Below, one piece after another: positions 8,465 to 15,865 of a stretch of DNA of 17,416 nucleotides. The DNA comes from an uncultured Olsenella sp. (GTDB lineage: Bacteria; Actinomycetota; Coriobacteriia; Coriobacteriales; Atopobiaceae). Each line of letters starts with the position of its first letter. Position 1 is the stretch's first letter. The position numbers and the translations under genes were made by a program. The stretch lies in contig CALCDK010000121.1 of the NCBI GenBank assembly GCA_937900605.1, positions 1-17,416 on the forward strand, in the 5' to 3' direction. Below the pieces are notes generated by a model. It ran no database searches. It worked only from the letters and a program-made list of their open reading frames with translations, and had not been told where the DNA came from.

Positions 8465-8531
8465 TCGGATGCCGTCCACGGAGTCGGCTTCCCGTTCGCC
8501 GCCTGTCGGATGCTAGATTCGCTGCATCCGA
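8465..8531. promoter_or_regulatory. Triple TCGGATGC operator-like repeat around the cluster promoter
   Basis: TCGGATGC occurs at 8465-8472 and 8506-8513 as direct copies 41 bp apart (about four helical turns), and inverted as GCATCCGA at 8524-8531. The last two form a perfect 8-bp inverted repeat whose 10-bp centre holds TAGATT (8514-8519), a -10-like element 52 nt before the transporter start. A repressor bound here would block the promoter, and the upstream copy could support looping. The regulator is not known; the neighbouring XRE protein is one candidate. Confidence 0.55.
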
Positions 8532-8536
8532 TAGGC

Positions 8537-8551
8537 GGGCCCGTCGGGCCC
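8537..8551 (+). repeat. Leader hairpin GGGCCC-gtc-GGGCCC upstream of the transporter
   Basis: Six GC pairs (8537-8542 with 8546-8551) around a 3-nt loop end 7 nt before the Shine-Dalgarno AAGGAGGAGG (8559-8568). It is well placed to affect translation initiation or mRNA stability of the first gene of the cluster. No function is demonstrated. Confidence 0.4.
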
Positions 8552-8571
8552 CGAAGAGAAGGAGGAGGAAC

Positions 8572-9849
8572 ATGGCAACGTTGCAAGTGGTGCTGATCCT
8601 GGCCGTGTTCGTCGCGGGCGTCGCGCTCATGATGACCAAGAAGCTGCCCGCGATTCTGGCGCTGCCCCTCATGGGCGTCCTCATCGCCGCCGTGGCGGGG
8701 GTGCCGTTCATCTCGAGCGATCCCGAGGTGAAGACCATCACCTCGTTCGTCATCGGCTCGGGCGCCGGCAAGCTTGCCGGAACCATCACGGTGACGATCT
8801 TCGGCGCCATCTTCGCCAAGGTCATCCAGAAGGAGGGCATCTCCGACGCGATCATCCGCAAGGCCGCGGAGCTCGCCGGCGACAAGCCCATCGCCATCGC
8901 GGTCGCCCTCACCGCCGCCATCGCCCTCATCTTCACCGCGATGTCCGGAGCCGGCCCCGTCATCATGGTGTCGCAGATCTCCATCCCGCTGATGCTGTCT
9001 GCCGGCATCGCCCCTGTCGTGGCCGCGAGCCTCATCCTGTTCGGCCTCAACATCGGTCTGCTGTTCAATGTCTCGCAGTACCAGCTCTACGTCGACACCA
9101 TCGGCATGGACATGGAGGTCATCAAGTCCGCCTCCGTCGTCATGGGCGTCATCTGCGCCGTCGTGACCCTGGCCTACATCTTCGTGAACCTGCGTGGCAA
9201 GCGCACGGCCTCCGCCTGGGCCATGCGCGACGAGTCCGCGTCCGCCGACGTGAGCCCGGTCGCCCTCGTCATGCCCATCGTCCCAATCGTCCTGGTCTTC
9301 TTCCTCAAGTGGAACGCCGAGACCGCCCTCATCGTCACCCTCATCGTGACCGCTCTCGTCACCAAGCCCAGGCAGGCCGTCCAGGTCCTGTCCAGCTCCG
9401 TCGTGGAGGGCATCAAGGACGTCGCCGGCGTCATCGGCCTCATGGTCGGCATCGGCATCCTGCTCAACGGCGTGTCCGCCCCGCAGACCTCCGCGCTCAT
9501 GCAGCCGATCATCTCGATGATCCTGCCCTCCAACCCGATCGTGTACGTCGCGCTCTTCACGCTGCTGTCCCCGCTCGCCCTCTACCGCGGCCCGCTCAAC
9601 ATGTACGGCCTCGGCTCCGGCCTCGCCAACATCTTCGTCGCGGCCGGGACCCTGTCGCCTGCCGCCGTCGGCATGGCCCTGCGCTCCACGTCCGTCGTCC
9701 AGACCGTCGCCGACCCGACCAACACTCAGAACGTCATCGTCGCCGACTATGCCAGCGTGGACGTGAACGACATCCTCAAGTCCACCCTGCCCTACACCAT
9801 GGTCATGGCGTTCGGCGTGCTGGTCTACACCGCCCTCGTCCTGTTCTAG
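8572..9849 (+). CDS. Polytopic membrane transporter, ion-transporter (GntP/citrate-like) superfamily
   Basis: The protein has 425 residues and about 11-12 hydrophobic helices. It starts at the ATG at 8572, directly after the near-perfect ribosome-binding site AAGGAGGAGG; an in-frame upstream extension to 8416 is Arg-rich and not credible. The N-terminus (LQVVLILAVFVAGVALMM then KKLPAILALPLMGVL) and the internal TAMSGAGPVIMVSQISIPLML and SPLALYRGPLNMYGLGSG segments resemble secondary carriers of the IT superfamily, which move gluconate, citrate or dicarboxylates with H+ or Na+. I cannot name the family precisely. As first gene of a catabolic cluster it probably imports the substrate of the HyuA/FAD/NanK/NanE enzymes. 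Gene order supports the transport role; the substrate is unknown. Confidence 0.8.
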   Translation: MATLQVVLILAVFVAGVALMMTKKLPAILALPLMGVLIAAVAGVPFISSDPEVKTITSFVIGSGAGKLAGTITVTIFGAIFAKVIQKEGISDAIIRKAAELAGDKPIAIAVALTAAIALIFTAMSGAGPVIMVSQISIPLMLSAGIAPVVAASLILFGLNIGLLFNVSQYQLYVDTIGMDMEVIKSASVVMGVICAVVTLAYIFVNLRGKRTASAWAMRDESASADVSPVALVMPIVPIVLVFFLKWNAETALIVTLIVTALVTKPRQAVQVLSSSVVEGIKDVAGVIGLMVGIGILLNGVSAPQTSALMQPIISMILPSNPIVYVALFTLLSPLALYRGPLNMYGLGSGLANIFVAAGTLSPAAVGMALRSTSVVQTVADPTNTQNVIVADYASVDVNDILKSTLPYTMVMAFGVLVYTALVLF

Positions 9850-9868
9850 GACCCGCGACAGCTCCCCT

Positions 9869-9897
9869 CGGGGCGGGGCGCGACGCGTCCCGCCCCG
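9869..9897 (+). terminator. Strong intercistronic hairpin between transporter and hyuA-like gene
   Basis: A 13-bp stem (9869-9881 with 9885-9897, one G-U pair) closes on a 3-nt GAC loop. It lies 20 nt after the transporter stop. No T-tract follows, so it may act as a partial terminator or a 3' mRNA stabiliser that sets different expression of the transporter and the enzymes, rather than as a complete terminator. Confidence 0.55.
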
Positions 9898-9931
9898 CTC
9901 TCCAGAGATTCGAAGCGCAAGGAGTCATCCC

Positions 9932-12061
9932 ATGAGCAGCAGAAGCGTCAGGATCGGCATCGACGTCGGAGGCACCTTCACCGACGCGGTCGTCATCGAC
10001 AACGAGACCTACGAGGTCATCGCCAAGGAGAAGGTCCCCACCACCCACGATGCGGAGCAGGGGGTCGCCGCCGGCATCGTCCAGGCCATCGACGACGTCC
10101 TCGAGAAGAACGGAATCGCCCCGGACCAGGTGATCTTCATCGCCCACGGTACCACCCAGGCGACCAACGCCCTTCTCGAGGGCGACGTCGCCAAGGTCGG
10201 CGTCGTCGGCATGGGCAGGGGTACCGAGGCCGGCCGCGCGAGCAAGGAGACCACGGTTGGCAACATCGAGCTCGCCCCGGGCAAGTTCCTCGAGACCGAG
10301 CACGAGTTCCTCGACGGCTCCGCGCTCGATGATGCCGCCATCTCCGCCGCCGTCGACGCGCTGCGCGGGCGCGGCTGCGAGGTCGTGGTCGCCTCCGAGA
10401 GCTACTCGGTCGACGACCCCACCAACGAGCGCCACGTCATCGACGTCGCCAACGACAAGGGCGTGGTCGCCACGGGCGGCTACGAGATTTCCCAGCTCTA
10501 CGGCCTCTCCGCCCGCACCAGGACCGCCGCCGTCAACGCGGCCCTCATCCCCAAGATGATGGAGACCGCCAACATGACGGAGGGGGCGGTCCTCGACTCC
10601 GGCATCTCCAAGCCGCTCATGATCATGCGCTGCGACGGCGGCGTCATGTCCATTGACGAGGTGCGCAAGCGGCCGATCCTCACCATGCTCTCCGGCCTTG
10701 CGGCGGGCGTCGCGGGCGTGCTGATGTACGAGAAGGTCACCGACGGCATCTTCCTCGAGGCAGGCGGCACCTCCACCGACATCTCCGCCATCAAGGACGG
10801 CAAGGTGATGATCAAGAACGCCACCGTCGGAGGCCACAAGCTCTATCTGACCTCGCTCGACGTGCGCACCCTCGGAATCGCTGGCGGCTCCATGATCGTC
10901 GTGCGCGACGGTCGCATCGCCGACGTCGGCCCCCGCTCAGCGCATATCGCCAACAAGGAGTACGAGGTCTTCGCCACCCCGGAGCGCATCGTCGACCCCA
11001 AGGTCGACCTGGTCGCGCCGCGCGAGGACGACCAGAGCGACTACGCTGTCGTGGAGTGCGCCAACGGCGAGTCCTTCGCGCTCACGCTGTGCGGCGCCGC
11101 CAACCTGCTGGGCTACGTCCCGGACGGCGACTACGCCCGCGGTGACGTCGAGGCCGCCCGCATCGCCTGGGGCGCGACGGTCGAGGACCTGTGCCGCCAG
11201 GTCGTCGACATCGCCATGGGCAAGGTCGCCGCAGTGGTCCAGGGACTGGTCGACGACTACGACCTCAACCCCAACCTCATCTACCTCGTGGGCGGCGGCG
11301 GGTCCGCGTCCGTGATCGCCCCGGCCCTGGGCGAGCGCATGGGCATCCGTCACCGCATCGCCAAGAACGCTCCGTACATTTCGACCATCGGCGTCGCGCT
11401 CGCGCTCGTTCGCGAGCAGATCGAGCGAAACGTGGCCAACCCCACCGACGAGGACATCCGCAAGATCCGTCACGACGTGATGGAGGTCATCACGCGCGCG
11501 GGCGCGGCCGCCGAGACGGTCGAGATTGCCATCGAGGTCGACTCCCAGCGCAACATCCTGCGCGCTACCGCCACCGGCGCCACTGAGCTGCGCACCAAGG
11601 ACCGTTCCTCCCGGGCCCTCGACGGCTCCGAGCTCGCCGCGATCGTCGCGCGGGCCTGCGGGGTCGAGGAGTCCGCGGTCGACGAGGTCGCCAGCGAGGG
11701 CCGCTGGCACGCGTTCGAGGCGACCGTCGAGAAGCGCGCCCTGTTCGGCCTCATGAGGCGCCGCCACAGGGTCGTGCGCGTCGCTGACGAGGAGGGCGTC
11801 ATCCGCCTGCAGAAGGACGACGCGAAGGTGGGCGTCTTCACGAAGGCCCAGCTCGACGGGGCCTTCTCCGAGTTCGTCGACTCCATGACGCTGTACTCCG
11901 ACGCCGGCGCCACGCTGCCGCGCACCTACCTGTTCTTCGGGCAGAAGATGTCGGACCTCTCCGGCGTCCTCAACAAGGAGCAGCTCATGAGCCTTGCGCA
12001 GATGGAGCTTGAGTTCTGCGGGGACGACCAGCCCATCATCGCGGTCGCGGCCAGGGACTAG
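9932..12061 (+). CDS. Hydantoinase/oxoprolinase family protein (HyuA-type ATPase)
   Basis: This 709-residue cytoplasmic protein has an ASKHA-type ATPase fold. It shows the phosphate-1 motif GIDVGGTFTD (residues 9-18), AHGTTQATNALLEG, the LTMLSGLAAGVAGVLM segment and GGTSTDIS. The HyuA family uses ATP to activate cyclic amides or ketones (5-oxoproline, hydantoins, caprolactam, acetone), usually with a HyuB partner. No hyuB is in the window. The recognisable HyuA core ends near residue 510; the remaining 190 or so residues form a C-terminal extension I cannot assign. Start: ATG preceded by AAGGAG (9919-9924) at 7 nt. The next gene follows after 2 nt. The family assignment is firm; the substrate is unknown. 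Confidence 0.9.
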   Translation: MSSRSVRIGIDVGGTFTDAVVIDNETYEVIAKEKVPTTHDAEQGVAAGIVQAIDDVLEKNGIAPDQVIFIAHGTTQATNALLEGDVAKVGVVGMGRGTEAGRASKETTVGNIELAPGKFLETEHEFLDGSALDDAAISAAVDALRGRGCEVVVASESYSVDDPTNERHVIDVANDKGVVATGGYEISQLYGLSARTRTAAVNAALIPKMMETANMTEGAVLDSGISKPLMIMRCDGGVMSIDEVRKRPILTMLSGLAAGVAGVLMYEKVTDGIFLEAGGTSTDISAIKDGKVMIKNATVGGHKLYLTSLDVRTLGIAGGSMIVVRDGRIADVGPRSAHIANKEYEVFATPERIVDPKVDLVAPREDDQSDYAVVECANGESFALTLCGAANLLGYVPDGDYARGDVEAARIAWGATVEDLCRQVVDIAMGKVAAVVQGLVDDYDLNPNLIYLVGGGGSASVIAPALGERMGIRHRIAKNAPYISTIGVALALVREQIERNVANPTDEDIRKIRHDVMEVITRAGAAAETVEIAIEVDSQRNILRATATGATELRTKDRSSRALDGSELAAIVARACGVEESAVDEVASEGRWHAFEATVEKRALFGLMRRRHRVVRVADEEGVIRLQKDDAKVGVFTKAQLDGAFSEFVDSMTLYSDAGATLPRTYLFFGQKMSDLSGVLNKEQLMSLAQMELEFCGDDQPIIAVAARD

Positions 12062-12063
12062 CT

Positions 12064-12750
12064 GTGGCCGCCCGTCCCGACCGGCTGCCCTACGCGCCCG
12101 ACGCGGTGCTCGACGTCGCCTGCGCCCTCGGCTCGCCCTGCGCGGACCGGGCTGACGCCGGCGGGCTCGTGGCGTGCGCGCTCGAGGCGGGCCGTCGGGG
12201 CAGGGCCGCCGCGCTCGGTCTCGCGAGTCTCGGCCGCGCGCCCTCCGAGCTCCTCGCCGAGAGGGGCGTCGAGGTCGTCTCGCGCGACCGGTGCGGCTGC
12301 GACGCGGCAGGGGTGTGGGTCTCGGCGCTCACCGTCCGCGACGGGGCGCGCTGCCACGTTGAGCTCTTCGAGGGGGAGCTGGCCGAGAAGGGGCGCGCCC
12401 TGCGCCGCGCCGGTGTGGAGATTGAGGATGCGGCCCTCGTCGAGCTGCACCTCGCGCACGAGTTCTACCACGTGCTCGAGGCGGTCGGCGAGGTGCCCGA
12501 CCCCTCGACGCTGCCGCGCGTGCCCCTTTGCAGCGCGTTCGGCCTTCGTCGTGGCCGGGTGCCGGCACAGGCCGGCGAGGTGAGCGCCCACGCCTTCGCC
12601 CATGCCCTGGTTCCGGCTGTGCCGCATCCGGTCCTTGCGGACCTCGTTGTTGCTCGCGAGCTCGGCAGGGGGCCGGCAGACGAGCCCGACCGCACGCTCG
12701 GCCGGGCCTGGAACACGTACGAGGCGGGCCTGGTGCCCGCCGTGGGATAG
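12064..12750 (+). CDS. Hypothetical zincin-like protein with HExxH motif
   Basis: This is a 228-residue protein that I do not recognise as a named family. Residues 132-136 read HEFYH, a HExxH zinc-site motif in a helix (VELHLAHEFYHVLEA). About 36 residues later E172 sits in EVSAHAFAHAL, resembling the ExxAxxFAxxL third-ligand helix of ImmA/IrrE-type gluzincins. It may therefore be a metallopeptidase or a metal-dependent hydrolase. Several cysteines (20, 26, 38, 77, 79, 97) lie in the N-terminal half. There is no signal peptide or membrane helix. The start is a GTG 2 nt after the hyuA-like stop, implying translational coupling; AGGGA (12053-12057) is the ribosome-binding site. The stop overlaps the next gene's ribosome-binding site. 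Its role in the cluster is unknown. Confidence 0.8.
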   Translation: MAARPDRLPYAPDAVLDVACALGSPCADRADAGGLVACALEAGRRGRAAALGLASLGRAPSELLAERGVEVVSRDRCGCDAAGVWVSALTVRDGARCHVELFEGELAEKGRALRRAGVEIEDAALVELHLAHEFYHVLEAVGEVPDPSTLPRVPLCSAFGLRRGRVPAQAGEVSAHAFAHALVPAVPHPVLADLVVARELGRGPADEPDRTLGRAWNTYEAGLVPAVG

Positions 12751-12758
12751 GAGGACCT

Positions 12759-14099
12759 GTGGAGAAGCACACGTTCGCCGCACGCGGGACCCGCGTGCTG
12801 GGGACCTGGGACACCGTCGTCGTCGGTGGTGGCAGCGCCGGTGCGTCGTGCGCTGTGAGCGCCGCCCGCGGGGGCAACTCGGTGCTGGTCGTGGAGTCGC
12901 GCGGATCGCTGGGGGGCACTGCGGTGCATGCGCTCGTCTCGCCAATGATGGACTCACGCGCCCCGCACTGCCGCAACCTCGTCGAGCTCGAGCGGCGCCT
13001 CCAGGCCATGGGACTGCGCACGCGCGAGGACGGGGATCGCATGGGGTACGTCTGGTTCACGCCCGAGGCCCTTGCGGAGTCGCTGCACGACATGCTTTCC
13101 GAGGTCGGCGGCCAGGTGCTGCTCGACGCGACGGTGTGCGCGGCCGACGTCGAGGACGGTCGCATCCGCGCCATCGAGGTCATGACGTCGGAGGGCCCGC
13201 TCGCGGTTCTCGGCCGCCAGTTCGTCGACGCCACCGGCGACGCCGTGCTCGCGCGCCTCGCCGGCGTCCCGTGCGACTCCGGCGACGACCGGGGCGACAA
13301 CCAGATGAGCTCCCTGCGATTCGAGATGGCCGGCATCGACGTCGAGCGATACCGCCAGTACTGCCTGTCGCTCGGCGACGACTTCTCGCCCATGGTCGAC
13401 GGGTACTTCTGGGAGTCTGCGATGGTCGCCGGCAAGGGCTTCAAGCTCGAGCCGCTGTTCCGACAGGCCGTGGCCGACGGCGTGCTCGAGGAGTCCGACC
13501 TCGTCTACTACCAGTGCTTCTCGCTGCCCGGCGAGCCCGGGGCCATGGCGTTCAACTGCCCGCACCTCCCGCAGCTGCGCAGCAACGCGTCGGCCATGGC
13601 CCGCTCCGAGGCCCTCCTCGACGGCCGTCGCCGCGTCCGGCGCCTCGTCACCTTCCTGCGCCGCTACATGCCCGGCTTCGAGGACGCCTTCCTCGTCCGC
13701 GTCGCCGACATGCTCGGCGTGCGCGAGAGCTGGCGCGTCCGCGGCACGTACGTGCTCGACGTCGACGACTACGTCTCGCGCGCCCGGTTCGACGACCCCG
13801 TCGCCCGTGGAACCTGGTACATCGACGTGCACTCGGCCAGCAAGGGCCTCGTCCACATGGAGAAGTACCGTCCCGGCGAGTACTACGAGATCCCGTACCG
13901 CTGCCTGACCAACCAGGTGGTGCGCAACATGCTCGTCGTCGGCCGCTGCATCTCGACGAGCTTCCTCGTGCAGGCCAGCGTCCGCATCCAGCAGACGGTC
14001 GTGGACATGGGGGACTGCGCCGGCCGCGCCTGCGCCCGGGCCCTGTCCGCTGGCACCGAGCTCGCCGACTTCGACGGAAGGGGGCTGCTCGATGACTAG
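12759..14099 (+). CDS. FAD-dependent oxidoreductase (FAD_oxidored-like)
   Basis: The protein has 446 residues with an N-terminal Rossmann FAD site: TVVVGGGSAGASCAV (GGGSAG at residues 23-28) and the ribose-binding Glu near residue 46 (VLVVES). It continues with GSLGGTAV and QFVDATGDAVLARLAG. A C-terminal flavin-contact region (VVGRCIST then RIQQTVVDMGDCAG, about residues 393-422) is typical of the FAD_oxidored group. The substrate is unknown; context suggests oxidation of an amino-sugar or amide compound. I start it at the GTG at 12759 because AGGAGG (12749-12754, overlapping the previous TAG) lies 4 nt upstream; the open frame reaching back to 12528 runs through the preceding gene and is rejected. 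Its last 8 bases overlap the ROK kinase start. Confidence 0.88.
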   Translation: MEKHTFAARGTRVLGTWDTVVVGGGSAGASCAVSAARGGNSVLVVESRGSLGGTAVHALVSPMMDSRAPHCRNLVELERRLQAMGLRTREDGDRMGYVWFTPEALAESLHDMLSEVGGQVLLDATVCAADVEDGRIRAIEVMTSEGPLAVLGRQFVDATGDAVLARLAGVPCDSGDDRGDNQMSSLRFEMAGIDVERYRQYCLSLGDDFSPMVDGYFWESAMVAGKGFKLEPLFRQAVADGVLEESDLVYYQCFSLPGEPGAMAFNCPHLPQLRSNASAMARSEALLDGRRRVRRLVTFLRRYMPGFEDAFLVRVADMLGVRESWRVRGTYVLDVDDYVSRARFDDPVARGTWYIDVHSASKGLVHMEKYRPGEYYEIPYRCLTNQVVRNMLVVGRCISTSFLVQASVRIQQTVVDMGDCAGRACARALSAGTELADFDGRGLLDD

Positions 14100-15087
14100 C
14101 GTGGAGACGGTCTGCGGTCCGGCCGCCGAGAGGTGCGTGGTCGCCGTCGACGTCGGGGGCACCAAGGTCGCTTGCGCGCTCGTTGGCCTGGGCGACCACG
14201 AGCCCGTCGTGCGCTTCGTGCGGACCGTGCCGACCGAGGCACGACTCGGCGGCGGCCACGTGCTCGGCGTCGTGCTCGACCTCGTCGCCCGGGCGCTCGA
14301 GGAGCCGGGCGTGCGCCCGGACGGGGTCGGCATCTCGTCGGCCGGCGTCATCGACCCGCGCAGCGGTCACGTCACCTTCGCCAACGACCTCATGCCCGGG
14401 TGGGGAGGCACTTCGCTGGCAGCCGAGGTCGAGCGCTCCTGCGGACTGCCCTGTCGCGTTCTCAACGACGTGCACGCCCACGCCCTGGGCGAGGCGCGCT
14501 GGGGCGCGGGCCGCGACCGCAGGGGATGCCTCGTCGTCGCCGTGGGCACCGGCATCGGCGGCGCCTACGTCCACGACGGGCAGCTCCTTCTCGGCGCCCA
14601 TGACGAGGCGGGCCACATCGGCCACGTCTGCTGCCCGGCAGCCTCTGGCGTCCCCTGCTCCTGTGGCGCAACGGGCCACGTCGAGCCCGTCGCCTCGGGC
14701 CCCGCGATTCTCGCGGAGTACCTGAGGCTCGGCGGTCGGCCCTGCCGTCCTGACGGCTCGCCGGTGGACGGCGCCGACGTCGACCGCCTTGCGCGCCAGG
14801 GCGTCGCTCCCGCCTGCCAGGCGCAGGCCCGGGCTGGCCGCGCCCTCGGCGAGGTCCTCGGCAGCATGTGCAACATGCTCGACCCGGACGTCGTGGTGCT
14901 GTCCGGCTCCGTCGCGCAGTGCGGCCCGTCGTGGTCCGACGCGCTTCACGAAGCCTTTGCTGGCCAGGCCATGGGCCCGGTCTCTGACACGCCCATCGTC
15001 GGGGGCCTCCTCGGCGGGTCCGCCCCGCTCGTCGGCGCCGCCGAGAACTTCGTCCGCTCCGGGTACGGTTCGCAGCTGGGCCGCTAG
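14092..15087 (+). CDS. nanK: ROK-family sugar kinase, probable N-acetylmannosamine kinase
   Basis: This 331-residue ROK kinase should phosphorylate a sugar, probably ManNAc to ManNAc-6-phosphate, given that nanE follows. Motifs are DVGGTK (residues 20-25, ATP phosphate binding), ND with catalytic Asp about residue 126, GTGIGG (152-157) and AGHIGH (173-178), where the His form of this motif is as I recall it in NanK rather than glucokinase. The zinc motif keeps H178, C189 and C191, but the usual third cysteine is a histidine (GATGH, residue 196). Its ATG lies inside the end of the FAD gene with an 8-nt overlap, so the two are coupled; AAGGGGGC precedes it. ROK membership is certain; ManNAc specificity is inferred from motif and neighbour. 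Confidence 0.88.
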   Translation: MTSVETVCGPAAERCVVAVDVGGTKVACALVGLGDHEPVVRFVRTVPTEARLGGGHVLGVVLDLVARALEEPGVRPDGVGISSAGVIDPRSGHVTFANDLMPGWGGTSLAAEVERSCGLPCRVLNDVHAHALGEARWGAGRDRRGCLVVAVGTGIGGAYVHDGQLLLGAHDEAGHIGHVCCPAASGVPCSCGATGHVEPVASGPAILAEYLRLGGRPCRPDGSPVDGADVDRLARQGVAPACQAQARAGRALGEVLGSMCNMLDPDVVVLSGSVAQCGPSWSDALHEAFAGQAMGPVSDTPIVGGLLGGSAPLVGAAENFVRSGYGSQLGR

Positions 15088-15126
15088 GGCCCGCGCTGCG
15101 TCCCGTTCCTATCGCCAGCCAGTCCC

Positions 15127-15142
15127 GCGGGCAAGCGCCCGC
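15127..15142 (+). repeat. Short hairpin between the ROK kinase and nanE
   Basis: GCGGGC (15127-15132) pairs perfectly with GCCCGC (15137-15142) around AAGC, in the 76-bp gap. It lies just before the nanE ribosome-binding site (GGAAGGGAG, 15150-15158). No T-tract is present, so it is more likely a leader structure than a terminator. Confidence 0.35.
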
Positions 15143-15163
15143 ATCCCTCGGAAGGGAGCACCC

Positions 15164-15853
15164 ATGAGCACCAGCCCACTTGTCGAGTCCCTCAGGGGCC
15201 GTCTCGTCGTGAGCGTCCAGGCGTACCAGGGCGAGCCCCTGCGCCACCCCGAGACCATGGCCCAGATGGCCCGTGCCTGCGAGCTCGGAGGGGCCGCGGC
15301 CATCCGCTGCCAGGGCCTCGCGGACATCTCGGCCATCAAGGGCCGCGTGGAGGTGCCCGTCATCGGGCTGTGGAAGGAGGGGCACGAGGGCGTCTACATC
15401 ACCCCCACCCTCCGTCATGCGCTCGCCTGCGCCAGCGCCGGGGCCGACGTCGTCGCCCTCGACGCCACCGACCGCCCGCGCCCGGACGGCAGGACGTTCG
15501 AGGGGACCGTCCGTGAGCTGCGCTCCGCCACCGACGTCCTCGTCATGGCCGACTGCATGACCATCGAGGACGTGCGGCGGGCCGTCGCGTGCGGCTGCGA
15601 CCTGGTCTCCACCACGCTCTCGCACAACAAGCCCGCCATCGAGACCCCCCTCGACGAGGGCCCCGACCTGCCGCTGCTTCGTCAGGCGACCTCCGAGTTC
15701 CCCGGACTCCCCATCGTCTGCGAGGGGCACGTCCACACTCCCGACGACGCGCGGGCGGCCCTCGAGGCCGGCGCCTGGTCGGTGGTCGTGGGGACGGCCA
15801 TCACCCACCCGACCTCCGTCACGAGCTGGTTCTGCGCGGCACTCGGCGCGTAG
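15164..15853 (+). CDS. nanE: N-acetylmannosamine-6-phosphate 2-epimerase
   Basis: NanE is a TIM-barrel enzyme that epimerises ManNAc-6-phosphate to GlcNAc-6-phosphate in sialic acid and ManNAc catabolism. This 229-residue copy has the family hallmarks VVSVQAYQG, IRCQGLADI, PVIGLWKEG (Lys71, the expected catalytic lysine), VALDATDRPRP, VMADCMT, VCEGHVHTP (Glu187, the expected second catalytic residue) and VVVGTAITHP. I start it at the ATG at 15164 after GGAAGGGAG; the in-frame extension to 14789 lies in the ROK gene. Nothing suggests truncation. GlcNAc-6-phosphate deacetylase and the lyase NanA are not in the window, so the product must be handled elsewhere. Confidence 0.95.
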   Translation: MSTSPLVESLRGRLVVSVQAYQGEPLRHPETMAQMARACELGGAAAIRCQGLADISAIKGRVEVPVIGLWKEGHEGVYITPTLRHALACASAGADVVALDATDRPRPDGRTFEGTVRELRSATDVLVMADCMTIEDVRRAVACGCDLVSTTLSHNKPAIETPLDEGPDLPLLRQATSEFPGLPIVCEGHVHTPDDARAALEAGAWSVVVGTAITHPTSVTSWFCAALGA

Positions 15854-15865
15854 CCTCGGCCGCTC

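Larger units (their letters stand above)
8248..8571. promoter_or_regulatory. Divergent 324-bp intergenic region between regulator and transporter
   Basis: The stretch has no credible gene. Its first half (about 8260-8420) is clearly more AT-rich than its surroundings, as expected for promoters. It contains a 7-bp inverted repeat TGAATCC (8282-8288)/GGATTCA (8313-8319), the palindrome ATTCATGAAT (8315-8324) and GTTG-N3-CAAC (8334-8344) on the regulator side. On the transporter side it holds three TCGGATGC octamers, a TAGATT -10 candidate, a GGGCCC-gtc-GGGCCC leader hairpin and the transporter ribosome-binding site. I found no convincing -35/-10 pair for the regulator. Confidence 0.6.

Noticed and set aside
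8416..8571. N-terminal extension of the transporter to an upstream ATG at 8416
   Set aside because: The extra 52 residues are Arg-rich and untypical, and they would run through the operator repeats. The ATG at 8572 has a near-perfect ribosome-binding site.
12528..12758. Extension of the FAD enzyme frame back into the zincin-like gene
   Set aside because: It would overlap the preceding gene by over 200 bp and is Arg/Pro-rich. The GTG at 12759 follows a perfect AGGAGG and gives a normal FAD-domain N-terminus.
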